From assembly GCA_030267565.1 (NCBI GenBank), contig BRXU01000037.1:310001-374000 (forward strand): DNA of 64,000 nt, in the 5' to 3' direction. This document shows positions 52,027 to 63,046 of the stretch, piece after piece. The DNA comes from Pleodorina starrii (taxonomy: Eukaryota > Chlorophyta > Chlorophyceae > Chlamydomonadales > Volvocaceae). Each line of letters starts with the position of its first letter. Positions within the stretch are counted from its first letter, which is position 1. The notes under the pieces are model-generated. The model ran no database searches, had not been told where the DNA came from, and saw only the letters and a program-made list of their open reading frames with translations. Position numbers and translations under genes: made by a program.

Positions 52027-52923
52027 GTGTGTGAGTGGGTGCGACTGCATGTGGGTGCGTGTGAGCGCATGTGAGTGCGTGTGAGTGCGTGTGAGTGCGT
52101 GTGAGAGCGTGTAAGTGTGTGCGAGTGCGTGTGACTGCGTGTGAGTACGTGTGAGTGCGTTAGACTGCATGTGAATGCGTGTGAGTGCGGGTGACTGCGT
52201 GTGAGTACGTGTGAGTGTGTTAGACTGCGTGTGAATGCGTGTGAGTGCGGGTGAGTGCATGTGAGTGCGTGTGAGTGCGTGTGAGAGTGTGTGAGTGCAT
52301 GTGAGTGCATGTGAGTGTGTGTGAGTGCGTGTGAGTGCATGTGAGTGCATGTGAGTGCGTGTGAGTGCATGTGAGTGCGTGTGAGTGCGTGTGAGTGTGT
52401 GTGTGTGTGCGTGTGTGTGCGTGTGAGTGCGTGTGAGTGCGTGTGAGTACGTGTGAGTGCGTGTGAGTGCGTGTGAGTGCGTGTGAGTGCGTGTGAGTGC
52501 GTGTGAGTGCGGGTGAGTGCGTGTGAGTGTGTGTGTGTGTGTGCGTGTGTGTGCGTGTGAGTGCGTGTGAGTGCGTGTGAGTACGTGTGAGTGCGTGTGA
52601 GTGCGTGTGAGTGCGTGTGGGTGCGTGTGAGTGCACGTGAGTGCGTGTGAGTGCGAGCGGCTGCATGTGAGTGCGTGTCAGTGCGTGTGTTTGCGTGTGA
52701 GTGCACGTGAGTGTGCGTGTGTAGTTGAGTGGGTGCGTGTGAGTGTGTGTGACTGCGTGCGAGTGCGTGTGAGTGCGTGTGAGTGCGTATGAGAGCGTGT
52801 AAGTGTGTGTGAGTGCGTGTTAGTACGTGGAGTGTGTGTGAGTGTGTGTGAGTGCATGCGAGTGCGTGTGAGTGCGTGTGACTGCGTGAGAGTGCGTGTG
52901 AGTGCGTGTGGGTGTGGGAGTAC

Positions 52924-53039
52924 TTTTGGGTTTTAGGGTTTTAGGGTTTTTAGGGTTTTGGGTTTTAGGGTTTTACGGTTTTGGGTTTTGGGGGGGGAAA
53001 GTGTGTGGAAAAGTGTGGGTTTTAGGGTTTTAGGGTTTG
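52924..53039 (+). repeat. Interstitial telomeric repeats (TTTTAGGG)
   Basis: Several TTTTAGGG units with variants (TTTTTAGGG, TTTTGGG, TTTTACGG), split by a G-run and GTGTGTGG. They directly follow the TG satellite. Orientation is G-rich on the + strand. Confidence 0.88.
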
Positions 53040-53075
53040 TGGGGAAAGTGTGGGGAAAGTGCGGGGAAAGTGTGT

Positions 53076-53140
53076 GGGGGGGGGGGGGAAGTGTGTGACA
53101 GTCGCTCCGTACGCTCGGCCCACCCGGCCAAATCGTACTC
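53076..53140. repeat. G-run plus GTCGCTCCGTACGCTCG segment, copy 2
   Basis: Matches 41571-41633 with few differences (CAGTCGCTCC, CCACCCGGCC). At both sites it forms the edge of TG satellite. Confidence 0.8.
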
Positions 53141-53207
53141 AAGTTGACACTCCTCATTCTTCACACAAAAATTGCTCCGGGCAATGAAGCGAAGCTTCAT
53201 GGGTCAT

Positions 53208-56200
53208 GTCCGTCCGTGTGTCAGATGTAATTTGGATTTTCCGGAATTTCGCTTTTCGTTTCGGCATTTCGGATAGCATAGTGCATCCTGTATAGCTGAT
53301 ATGCGTTCGTTCATGTGTTCATTCAAGTTGAAGTTTGAAATAGTAACAGCTGATCGCGGCCGAAGTCGCATTAATGTCTCCGCGCGTAGAAATCATCACA
53401 ATCGCTGTCAAAATTTAAATAATGGAATTGTGACATGGCGGCGCGATGTGGATTGTATTGCTATCATGAAGTAGAGTTGCTCGGCTCCGAAACCCCGACG
53501 CGTAAAGTGCGTAAATTTCTTTTGCGTCGCGGGATGTGCTGCTCGCGTATAGATATATCATAGAAATCATTTATGTGCGATATCATAGCGTTAGGCTTGT
53601 CAAAGTTAGTCGCCTTGCGATTTGCGAGGAAAATGCGCGCTACTTAGGATGCTGCATAGCGTAGCGTAGCGTTGCATAGCGTTGCGTAGCGGATCGTAAC
53701 GAAGCATAGCGGAGCGTATCGCGAATATAGCGTCGCATCGTGTAGTCGGCGAATAAAGTCGTGCGGCTCGCGTCGTCGCCGCTCGTTATTCGTTGCCGCT
53801 CGCCGCCGCTCATCGCCGCGTAGCGTAGCGTAGTGTAGCATCGCGTCGCTTACCATAGTGTAGTGCAGCGTGCACGATCGTAAATCGGCTCCGAAACCCC
53901 GACGCGTAAACTGCGTAAATTTTTTTCGCGTCACGGGATGTGCTGCTGGCATATAGATATATCATAGAAATCATTTATGTGCGATATCATAGCGTTAGGC
54001 TTGTCAAAGTTAGTCGCCTTGCGCTTTGCGAAGAAAATGAGATTGTGCACTCGCGCTACTTAGGATGCTGCATAGCGTAGCGTAGCGTACCGTAGCGTAG
54101 CATAGCGTAACGTTGCAAAGCGTTGCGTAGCGGATCGTAACGAAGCATAGCGGAGCGTATCGCGGAGCATAGCGTCGCGTCGTGTAGTCGGCGTGTCACG
54201 CCCGATTACCGTACTCGCTGGGTTTCACACACTCTGGATACCAGAACTCCCCCCCCAGCCGACAGAAACGGCGGAAGGCGCCGTAAGGGCGGCTGACACA
54301 CCAGAGCAAGGAAACTGCCCGACTAACGCTAACCTGCTGCCAGTCACTAAGCAACAGCAACGCAACACCGACAGTGGCAAAACGCCAGGCTCACGACAAA
54401 GCACGCCAGAAACAACTGCTCCAGCCAAATCATGTCCCGCACAGCTCAACCAGACCGAGAAAAGGTACCTATCTAGAAAGGAAAACCCTGAAGCGCAGAC
54501 CGGCAAAGCAGAAACAGAGCACCGCCAAGGCAACGAAGGAGACAAACTACACCCAGTGCACAGGCTCAACAGGCCTGCACCGGGCAAAAGAAAGGCTGCG
54601 GGCTGGACCTACTCACATGGCATGCAACAGGTGAACACGGCCGACTGCTGGGATAGGCTAGCACTCCCTTGGGCCGCCCTCGCCAGCCAGGACTCTCTTC
54701 CTGAGGCTCATGCACCAACCAACGGACGTAGCGAAACTCAGCGGCACACCATGAACGGAACACATTCAATGGACTCAGGACTAAGGACTTTTGAGCCATC
54801 GCATTCCGTATACATAATCCAATCCAGGAACTCCTCGGCCCTGCACGTGTGACTCTCGAAGTCGCTTGCACGGCAATCTGCATATCCCCTGGAAAACCCT
54901 GGCCCTGGTAAAACACTATTCTACAGAACATCCCTCGGAAATCCCCTGGAGAACCCTTGTCCAGCACGGCTGGCAGAAACGGTGCACTAGAATGACACGT
55001 CTGCAGTGAAACACGGTGCACCCGCGCGGCCGGAATAAAGCCATTCCCGGAAAGCGCCACATACAAAAGAAGACCGCCCTATCAGAGGACCAGATGTCTG
55101 CGCCTGGAACGCCGCACTCGGGGGAAAACCCTGGCTAGCACGCCCCCCCTGGGTATCAAGGCCGTACACAAGGGGCCGCCGGTTGTCAAAGCTCTTCACG
55201 CTGCCGGCTTGCTAAAAGTCAAACCCGTCGGCTATCACGCATTATGCCGTAAGGAGCCGGCACACATCGCAAGCTACTGACCGCCGCTTATCTGCGGGCA
55301 CGGGCAGGCTCTCCGTTCGGCCCCCGTCCCTTGGCTCACCCTCGCGCTGGTGGCTCGGCACGCGCTGCTAAATCATGCCAAACAGGACCCCACCTGTGTA
55401 ACCTCCTAATTAAGGCTATAATAACGCTGCCCGGTGACCTGCAACCTTCCCGCAAAGTAACTCGCAAGCGACGGACAACCCTATCGATGGCCGGCGGGTA
55501 CACGACAAGGAGCCGGACGCGTTTCGCACTCATTAACCCACTAAAAGGCATCCAGATCATGCATCGGTCTTCACAAAGGGTACTTGATCTCCCTTCCAAA
55601 CGCTCAGGTCTCGGCGGGCATCACGATGAACATCACAGGCCGGCACTCGATCATAATCGCCGGCATCTTCAAGGCATAATCATCAATTAATAGCTCCATC
55701 GCGTAATCACCAAGCGGTCTCGTAGCTCGATCCTGGCTGAAGCCAGGCATGGTCTCGTGTCAGAAGGTTGTGGTGTTAAGGTAGAAAGAGAAGGAGGAAA
55801 GTGAAGCAATGGCAGCAGATAGGAATATTCCGCCTGCAGCACCGAAGCTGGAATAACGGAAAGCCGCCGAAGGAACGCCATCAGGTAGCACCATCAGGCT
55901 GACGAACTCGCTGCTCCGTAGCCCAATTCATAGACCGGCCAGTAGTCTGACTACGAAATATGTCAGGGTTCCGTTACAAACGAGTAGTGGTCCTCGGTAC
56001 GCGACTTCCGGGTCTCATCGTTCCACGGGAGGCCTGGGCTACATTCGCCCAATGATCCTAATTCCTCACATGATACTCACTGTCGCGAATCAGGCTACGA
56101 CTAAGCGTCGAGCAGTCAATCGTGACACGAGACGCTGGGACAGCGTCGAAATGACCCTTAAGAACCAACAGATCATGACTGCCGTACCAGAAACCAACCA

Positions 56201-57305
56201 CAGGTATGCAAACCACCAGACTGCCAGGAGATCAACGCAATGGAAATATTCCAACCACAAAACACATCTTCCAAACCAACCACATCTCAAATATGATACG
56301 CATCAGCGACCCACAGACCCATGCGACATTACACCGTAACCTCGCCTTCGACCTCAGACCAGCGCGCCTGTCCCGCAAATCGGACGAATTCAGCAATCCG
56401 TCATGACAGGCGAATAAAGTCGTGCGCGCCTGCGCCACGCTCCACTACGTTCTGCTGCGCTTCGTTACGCTGTCGCTCGCTCGCTCGCACGCTCCGCTGC
56501 GCTTGGCTCAAAGTTAGTCGCCACTCGTCGCGACTCGTCGCGGCTCGCGTCGTCGCCGCTCGTTATTCGTTGCCGCTCGCCGCCGCTCACCGCCGTGTAG
56601 CGTAGCATCGCGTCGCGTACCATAGTATAGTGCAGCGTGAACGATCGTAAATCGCACGTCACACTTCAATGTGCACGATTGAAGTCGCGCACGCGCCTTC
56701 CCGCGGAGCATAGTGTAGTATAGCATCGTGTCACGACGCGTCGCGTCACGTGCACGATCGCATTGCAATGCTACGCAACACAACACGACGTCGCGTCGTC
56801 GCGTCATGTAGCCTAGCGTAGCGTAGCGTAGCATAGCGTTGCGTAGCGGATCGTAATGGAGCGTAGCGGAGCATATTGTGGAGCATCGCGGAGCGTAGCA
56901 TAGCGTCGCATCGCGTCATGTAATGTAGTGTAGCGTCGCGTTGCGTCGCGTCGCATCGCGTCGTGTCATGTCGCGTCGCGTCGTGTTGCGTCGCGTCGCA
57001 TCGTATCGTGTCGCGTTACGTCGCGTTACGTTACGTCGCGTTACGTCGCGTCACGTCGCGTCGCATAGCGTCGCGTCGCATCGTGTAGTGCAGCGCAACA
57101 TGCACGATCGCATTGCAATGCTACACAACGCAACACAACGTCGCGTCGTCGCGTCATGTAGCCTAGCGTAGCGAAGCGTAGCATAGCGTTACGTAGCGGA
57201 TCGTAATGGAGCGTAGCGGATAGTAGCGTGGACCATCGCGTCGCGTCGCGTCCGCATCCGCAAGGGGCGCTACGGCAGCCCGCGGCCCAAAGGGCGCGCG
57301 CTTGT
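53208..57305. repeat. GCGTA/GCGTC-rich dispersed repeat, copy 2, interrupted
   Basis: Same start (GTCCGTCCGTGTGTCAGATG) and end (GGCGCGCGCTTGT) as copy 1, but with an internal duplication (53478-53640 resembles 53885-54030) and a 2215-bp insertion at 54194-56408. The pentamer-rich section resumes at 56413. No gene is seen. Confidence 0.82.
54194..56408. mobile_element. 2215-bp TG...CA insertion with GGCG target duplication
   Basis: It begins TGTCACGCCCGATT and ends AATCCGTCATGACA, whose reverse complement TGTCATGACGGATT matches the start at 11 of 14 bases. It is flanked on both sides by GGCG (54190-54193 and 56409-56412). The uninterrupted site, TAGTCGGCGAATAAAG, is present once at about 53745-53760, which confirms the insertion. 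TGTCA...TGACA ends suit a solitary LTR of a gypsy-type element, or a non-autonomous DNA transposon with 4-bp duplication. A + strand frame at 54193-54852 (about 219 residues, polar, starting at GTG) has no recognisable domain and is probably not a gene. Confidence 0.8.
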
Positions 57306-59880
57306 TCAGACTTTCGGCCAACGGAAAGTCTGCATAAGTAATAGATTACATTCTTTATTGCACGGTAAATTTATTATTGGAACCCAACCTCGTATGAGTA
57401 AAAGCCAGTTTGGCAGTCTCCATGGACCGAGGCCGAGGTCAAACCAACACCTCTCGGCCTATAATTACTTCCAGAAGATTCATCGTTCCTTACAGTGGAA
57501 TTCTGACATGACGGCGTGAAAAGAATCTTCGTTTCGGCAAGCAACCAACTATGTTTGCATTGCGAACATACATTCTTCCCGCGACCACACCACAGCAGCT
57601 CTGCTTGCCGGTCCGACCGACTTGAAGCACATTTCTATTACAAAGGTTGCAAGGAGCAAACCATGAGGGGCAAACTGTTGGTTGTTGGACGCCAAGCCGC
57701 CAATGCACGCACGATGCGGCGCTCTTCTGCGGGCCGCCCGACAAGTCCAGTCGGCAACCTAGGGGGCTTCTACAGTCCTGTCCTAATGTTAATGTTGTCA
57801 AGCCTGCTCTACCATACGGCGGATACTTCGGTAGCGAAGCCTGTGCACTCTCGTCGGCAACTGCACGTCGTCGCGACCCTCGCAAACAGTTCCGCTGTCC
57901 TTCTATTGGCAAGTCAGCCTGCGTGATATGTGAATGATACACTCCACGTCTACTGTCATGTTCCTTAAGCCAATGCGCTCGCGGGAAGAGTTGCACTGTG
58001 CCGAGACGGAGCGCGATGCTGAACATGGGGTGGATTGCTCAAGCCGCAGGCATTTCGGATATAAAGCTCTGGCTGCCTATCAGCAGGACTGTTAGGACAC
58101 TCTCACACTTGACGCCCTCGCCGCTCGCTTTGGAAATGATGCCGTATTTCGATCGATGCGCTCATGCACCCGGCGGAATGACGTGATTCGTGCGGCGCCG
58201 GCAGGCCTTGCTGACGACTCCGCAAGCAGGCATTTCGGGGATAAAGCTCTGGCTATATATCAGCAGGACTGTCCACACTTTCGCCCTAGCACTCAACTTA
58301 ACCCGTACGGATTGAACGGGGCCCCGCCCTTTTTCCGGCTTCAAGGAAGCCGACACCAACCCCTTGTTCAAGAGCGGAGCGGGCCTAATCACAGGCGCCA
58401 TCCGGCCGGCGCGGATCGCTTGCCGCTCCTGGCCAGGTTAGGACCACTGCAGACGTCGAAGGCTTTCCTCTGCTGGTCATGTTATTATTGCCGTTGACGG
58501 ACGGTTGCAAAGTTTGGCATATCTCGTGACATCGTGATGGGGCAAAAGAGTGAGGACTTCTCGGACGCAGACTCCCTTTTGGTACTGAGCATTGCATAGG
58601 AGCTGAGAGGTTCTTGACGGAAACTGCTTCGTAACGCAGAACTGCGCGACTCGGCGGGCCCGGGATGTGATGCAAACCCGGGCCAAGCCTCCACTCAAGT
58701 CATATGTAGATATGTGCTCATCCGGTGGGAATCGCAAGAGGTAAACGTGTTAAAAGTCAAATCCCTCAAGCGATATTGCCCGATGGGAAACGGGACATCG
58801 GATAAGCATCAGGCAAACCCTTCCAGGCAGGCAAACACATACAATACCGTATTTGGGCGAATGTTAAACTATGCAACTTCCATTACTACAAGAGAGATAA
58901 GCGAGATAAGTGTTCATAAGAAACCAAGACTACTTTTAATTCCTAGCTCCTTTAACAGCTGCGTCTCCTAACTACTGACCCGCGTCGTACCCCTGAAAGG
59001 TACAATCTTCTGCCAGCCTCCAGTTAAATGCCTGTGACGTGCCTGTTATCGACTTATTCGATAACAGTGCAAGAGCTAATCCCTCATCCTTTAGTGATTC
59101 TGGAATGTACGGCACGTCTCACTCAAAGGGAGGCGCACCCGTCGTGGTTCCAATGATACTTCAGGGAGGGCATCTAACCTTCAAGATTTAGTGTTCAGTC
59201 CTAGTTTGCAGTGTACTGAGGCGGGATATACGTTGAGTCTGTCGGCAATCATAGTTTGCGCCCGCCACGAGATCCGGCACTTATCCGCCAGCAGACATAC
59301 ATACTTCAGCATTAATTAGTGTTTAGCCGCCTGAGGCCCGATATAAGTCCTCCAAGTTCTTACCTGTTTATTGGCTCGGCGCGCGACCATCGGCTGGCTG
59401 AGAGCTACGTGACACTAAGAGGTGAGCATCTAAGCCTCATAGTGTCGCATATGTTGCCAGCTTTATGGTGAACCTTGTATATGATCGTGGGCTTTGGAGA
59501 TCATGTGTCAAGGCCGTCACCCGGGAGAGGGATTACTTCACTTGGCTACCCAACGGCCAGCAAACAGCCGGCGTCGGTGCCTGTACTCTGTAAAGCCTAT
59601 TAACAAATACTATTCCCAAAGCTTCCCAACTTTGGTGCGCGTGAAGCGCCCGCAGCGACGGGTTGCGGGCCACTGATGGCGGCCCTAGTTGCCGCGTTGT
59701 CGCCCGAGTTACGAGAAATTTCTGCTTGTCCGGAGTACAGACATGGTAAACGAAGCAACGGAAGGTATCTGACACCTGGAATTTGTTACCTAGTCGATCT
59801 TACTAACTGAAGACATCATTACTACCCATCGGGTTCACCACACGTAGGCGCCCGCGATATCCCTCCAAACGCGGGCTAGC
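57306..59880. other. Unique region upstream of the wall glycoprotein gene; no supported gene
   Basis: Moderate GC. A + strand frame at about 57647-57937 is Cys-rich and of normal complexity (SCPNVNVVKPALPYGGYFGS, ending KSACVICE). It could be an exon, but a minus-strand frame overlaps it and no splice partners were found. A local duplication is at 58045-58290. The last several hundred bases should contain the promoter of the gene at 59881. No clear TATA box is seen. Confidence 0.4.
58045..58290. repeat. Imperfect direct duplication, period about 181 bp
   Basis: GCAGGCATTTCGGATATAAAGCTCTGG near 58048 recurs near 58228 as GCAGGCATTTCGGGGATAAAG, each followed by ATCAGCAGGACTGT. Confidence 0.8.
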
Positions 59881-61869
59881 ATGGCAATGCGGCCTCAACG
59901 GGCTGCCCCGCCGCTGATACCGGCGGCGCTGCTGCTGCTCATGGCCGTGGCTCAACAAGCAGCGGCGCAATATACGTGTCAGGAAGACTTCTACTTTGCC
60001 GCGAAGGGGAGCGCGCCGGTCTTTCCGTCCGCATCTCTCGACGGCACCGTTTACACGCCGGCCTATGACGGGCAAACCGATGATCCCACCACGATCATGG
60101 CCGCGTTGTCGTCCATCTCAACCTTCTCAAGCGGCCAACCCTCCCAGTCGCTCGTGCAGCTCTTGGTCACGTTCCTAAGCACTGCTGCTGAGGGAACCAC
60201 CATCAGGGCGGCCGTGTACAAGGAAAGCGCCTTCCGATCCCTCATCACGAACGCGGACGGCAGCTGTCGACCACCGACTGTTTCTGGGAAACTCTATGGG
60301 CTGACAGACAACCAGAGGCTTGAGTTCGGGTGGACGGTCAATCGTACTGCCATGATGCCCACCTATTGCGTCAACCAGCTCTATTACGTGGTACTCTACA
60401 TCGTCCAAGGGGACGGCTCCTCCACGGCCTATGCAGCAACATCGGACGGCTGGGTGAATGCCGGCGACGCCAGCAACGCCCTCTGCCCCAACTCGCCCAC
60501 CAGTTGGGGTTACGCCACCTACCAATTGGTCTACTGCCCCTGCGGATCACCGGTGGTGAGCTCTCCGCCTCCGCCACCAAGCCCGCCGGCGCCGTCACCG
60601 CCGTCGCCGGAGCCGCCGTCGCCACCCGCACCCTCGCCACCGTCGCCGTCACCTCCCGAGCCTCCGTCGCCGCCTCCGCCATCGCCGCCTTCGCCACCGC
60701 CGCCTTCGCCGCCGTCGCCGGCACCTCCCTTGCCGCCGTCGCCATCGCCGCCATCACCTCCGTCACCGCCACCGCCATCGCCGCCCAATGCGCCACCGTC
60801 CCCCAACTCCCCACGGCCCCCAAGCCCAGAGCCGCTGCCACCCAGCCCACCCTCACCACCCCCGTCTCCCAGCCCTCCATCTCCACCTCCTTCCCCAATT
60901 CCGCCTTCCCCGCCGCCCCCTAGCCCAGACCCGCCCTCGCCACCCCCGCCCAGCCCACCATCGCCGCCGCCTCCATCTCCTCTCCCACCCAGCCCTCCGC
61001 CGCCGTCCCCACTTCCTCCCTTGCCCTCGCCGCCTAGCCCGCCCCCGTCCCCACCGCCCCCGCCACCCCCCAGTCCCCTGCCGCCATCTCCACCCCCGCC
61101 ATCCCCTCGTCCCCCCAGCCCATCACCACCGCCTCCTTCTCCCTCCCCACCACCTCCCAGCCCGCCGCCACCGCCATCACCCCCATCCCCATCCCCGCCG
61201 CCACCCGCCTTTGTCGGCAAGCCGCCCCCCCCGCCGCCGCCGCCGCCGTCGACTACAACGCCGTCTCCGCCGCCGCCCGGGGCGACCACCTCCCCGCCAC
61301 CACCTCTCAGCCAGCCCCCTCCGCCGCCCCCGACTCCGATGTCCTCTCCCCCTCCCCCTCTTGCCAGCCCGCCCCCTCCCTCACCCCCGCCTCCCTCACC
61401 CCCGCCTCCCTCACCCCCGCCCCCCTCGCCCCCTCCTCCCTTACCTCCCCCGCCCTCCCCGCCCCCGCCCTCCCCTACTCCTCCCCAGCCACCCTCCCCA
61501 CCGCCCTCCCCGCCTCCCTCCCCGCAACCGCCCCCGCCCTCGCCGCCGCCAAGCCCCTCGCCACCGCCCTCCCCTCGCCCTCCGTCGCCTCTACCACCCT
61601 TTCCCCGCCCGCCTCCTCCCACCCCTCCCACGCCGCCTCCCGCCCCCCCATCTCCGCCCTCCCCGCACCCGCCGCGCCCCAACCCGTCTCCTATGCGGCA
61701 GCGCAGGACCCCCCCTTCCAAAGCCTCCCCCAGCCCCAATCCTCCTTCTCCGGCACCATCTCCACCGCCTCGATCGTCGCCTCCCCCAACCAGTCCGCCG
61801 CCGTCGCCGGCCCCACCTAAAAATCGCCGGCGGACGCCCCCCAGCCCCAGCAACAGCAACAGTGGCTGA
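59881..61869 (+). CDS. Secreted hydroxyproline-rich-type cell-wall glycoprotein (pherophorin-like layout)
   Basis: 662 residues in one exon. Residues 1-29 are a signal peptide (LIPAALLLLMAVAQQAAA, cleavage before QYTC). About 30-225 form a globular domain with paired Cys (QYTCQEDFYF, TYCVNQLYYVVLYIVQG, ALCPNSPTSW, VYCPCGSP) and one NRT glycosylation site. From about 227 to 650 the sequence is SPPPP, SPPSP and PPSPE repeats, the substrate of prolyl hydroxylation and arabinosylation in volvocine walls. It ends in a basic KNRRRTPP segment. The layout resembles pherophorins and VSP-type proteins, but I do not see the pherophorin domain signature, so the N-terminal domain is unassigned. It is expected in the extracellular matrix. 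There is no GPI or membrane segment. Confidence 0.85.
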   Translation: MAMRPQRAAPPLIPAALLLLMAVAQQAAAQYTCQEDFYFAAKGSAPVFPSASLDGTVYTPAYDGQTDDPTTIMAALSSISTFSSGQPSQSLVQLLVTFLSTAAEGTTIRAAVYKESAFRSLITNADGSCRPPTVSGKLYGLTDNQRLEFGWTVNRTAMMPTYCVNQLYYVVLYIVQGDGSSTAYAATSDGWVNAGDASNALCPNSPTSWGYATYQLVYCPCGSPVVSSPPPPPSPPAPSPPSPEPPSPPAPSPPSPSPPEPPSPPPPSPPSPPPPSPPSPAPPLPPSPSPPSPPSPPPPSPPNAPPSPNSPRPPSPEPLPPSPPSPPPSPSPPSPPPSPIPPSPPPPSPDPPSPPPPSPPSPPPPSPLPPSPPPPSPLPPLPSPPSPPPSPPPPPPPSPLPPSPPPPSPRPPSPSPPPPSPSPPPPSPPPPPSPPSPSPPPPAFVGKPPPPPPPPPSTTTPSPPPPGATTSPPPPLSQPPPPPPTPMSSPPPPLASPPPPSPPPPSPPPPSPPPPSPPPPLPPPPSPPPPSPTPPQPPSPPPSPPPSPQPPPPSPPPSPSPPPSPRPPSPLPPFPRPPPPTPPTPPPAPPSPPSPHPPRPNPSPMRQRRTPPSKASPSPNPPSPAPSPPPRSSPPPTSPPPSPAPPKNRRRTPPSPSNSNSG

Positions 61870-62413
61870 GGGCTCTCTGGAGCGAGCCCGTCGATTAAGA
61901 GAGGCGCCCGTGACAAGAGGTGAGCAAGAGTCAGGCCACGCCGCGCCGCGGTCATTTGGCCACGCCATCCTTCCTGCCTGCCTTTCTGCCTTCCGTGGCT
62001 GCCGCATTATTACCGCCGCCGCTGGCGCTTGGAGGCTACGAGGTTGAGGTTGAGGTTTATGGATTGCAGGGAGGGGCCTGATCCGGGTCAGGGCCTGAGC
62101 GCTACCGGCAACCTCACCGGAAAGCGGAAAAGGGCAGACCGGGGTTGTCGTACTTTCCGGTGGACGAGAGAGTGTTTTGGGGCAATGGATGGGTGTTTTG
62201 CGGTTGTAGCAGTCACATGGTTCGTTAGGGTTCGTTGGTTCGTTGGTTCGCTGCCAATGGGAACAGCGACTGGGGCCAGCTGGGCAGGACAGGCGCTTAC
62301 GGCGGAGGCTAAACGGAATTCCAATCAGAAGCAGTACAGGGCTATTAAAACCTCGCCCGCCCGCCTCAGCCCGGACCTTGAACCGTCGCGATACAGCCGG
62401 GGGACCTCTGGCC
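61870..62413. other. 3' UTR and intergenic gap
   Basis: No coding sequence is supported. Short GGTTCGTT repeats near 62222-62250. The long Gly-rich and Arg/Pro-rich frames that cross into the preceding gene are out-of-frame readings of its proline repeats. Confidence 0.5.
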
Positions 62414-62592
62414 ATGCGCGCCTCTTTGCTCAACCGCTTTGTCGCCCGCGCCGCCCAAGCCTCACGTCGCCCGCCCGCCTCCGCCCGTATTTCACAGGCT
62501 CGTACATCCGTGCATACGTTCTTCGAGTCGCGCCATGGCAGTCGTCGGCTGGTCCGTGCGAATGAACATATCGAGAGACGCGAGCTCTATTT
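62414..62592 (+). CDS. Possible first exon with mitochondrial-type presequence (partial gene)
   Basis: An ATG at 62414 opens MRASLLNRFVARAAQASRR followed by PPASARISQARTSVHTFFES, rich in Arg, Ala and Ser with no acidic residues for nearly 40 positions. This is a strong mitochondrial presequence pattern. About 60 residues are open, then a GTGAGA donor follows at 62593. If the donor is not used the frame stops immediately (TTGTGA). Downstream exons were not fixed, so the mature protein is unknown. Confidence 0.4.
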
Positions 62593-62943
62593 GTGAGATA
62601 ATGCTGTTGGTCCGGTCACGAGCAGAGAAAGCCAGGGAACGACCCACATGTGTGTCGAGGCCTCTCGGCTGGGGCTTGTCAATGCGTGAGTGTTTGTGCG
62701 GTTTTATTGCATCTTGACGTTTCCTAAGTGCGCGCGTGTTTGGGCTCGCGCGCACATCTTCTTCTTTTAGTCTTGCTTGTGAAATGAACATTTGCTAGTC
62801 TTACTTGGCGCGGTCCGTTTTTCGGCATTTTCAGCCGGAACTGTACGACCTGAGAGCCCGTCGAGTTGACGAAGTCAGTCGGGCGCAGCCGCGGCGAGCG
62901 CCGCATCCCCTGGAGCTGACCGCCATGTTGACTCGCGACAATA

Positions 62944-62945
62944 CT

Positions 62946-62977
<32 letters not shown>

Positions 62978-62979
62978 GG

Positions 62980-63029
<50 letters not shown>

Positions 63030-63046
63030 GTGGTGATGATGATGAT
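62944..63046. repeat. ATG/GTG trinucleotide microsatellite
   Basis: About 34 near-perfect ATG units with occasional GTG, in what would be an intron or spacer after the possible exon at 62414. The Met-rich open frame there is not a gene. Confidence 0.92.

Larger units (their letters stand above)
50069..52915. repeat. TG-rich satellite, right block
   Basis: Same family as the left block, GTGTGAGTGC and GTGTGAGTGCAT units, interrupted by a LINE tail (50371-50533) and a candidate SINE (51438-52026). The array continues to the interstitial telomeric repeats. It carries no genuine coding sequence despite very long open frames. Confidence 0.93.

Noticed and set aside
54193..54852. 219-residue + strand frame inside the 2.2-kb insertion
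   Set aside because: Starts at GTG at the element border, is polar and low in motif content. More likely a chance frame in an LTR-like sequence.
37288..57305. Direct assignment of the repeat block as a centromere
   Set aside because: Satellites and LINE clusters fit a centromere, but also a subtelomere or a fusion relic. Sequence alone does not decide.
57490..58026. 178-residue minus-strand frame
   Set aside because: Overlaps a competing + strand frame, has no recognisable motif and no splice evidence. Left as an unassigned region.
60531..61955. 474-residue Gly-rich minus-strand frame and a 419-residue Arg/Pro/His-rich + frame over the wall glycoprotein
   Set aside because: Both mirror the SPPPP repeat of the real + strand gene, which has a signal peptide and a structured head.
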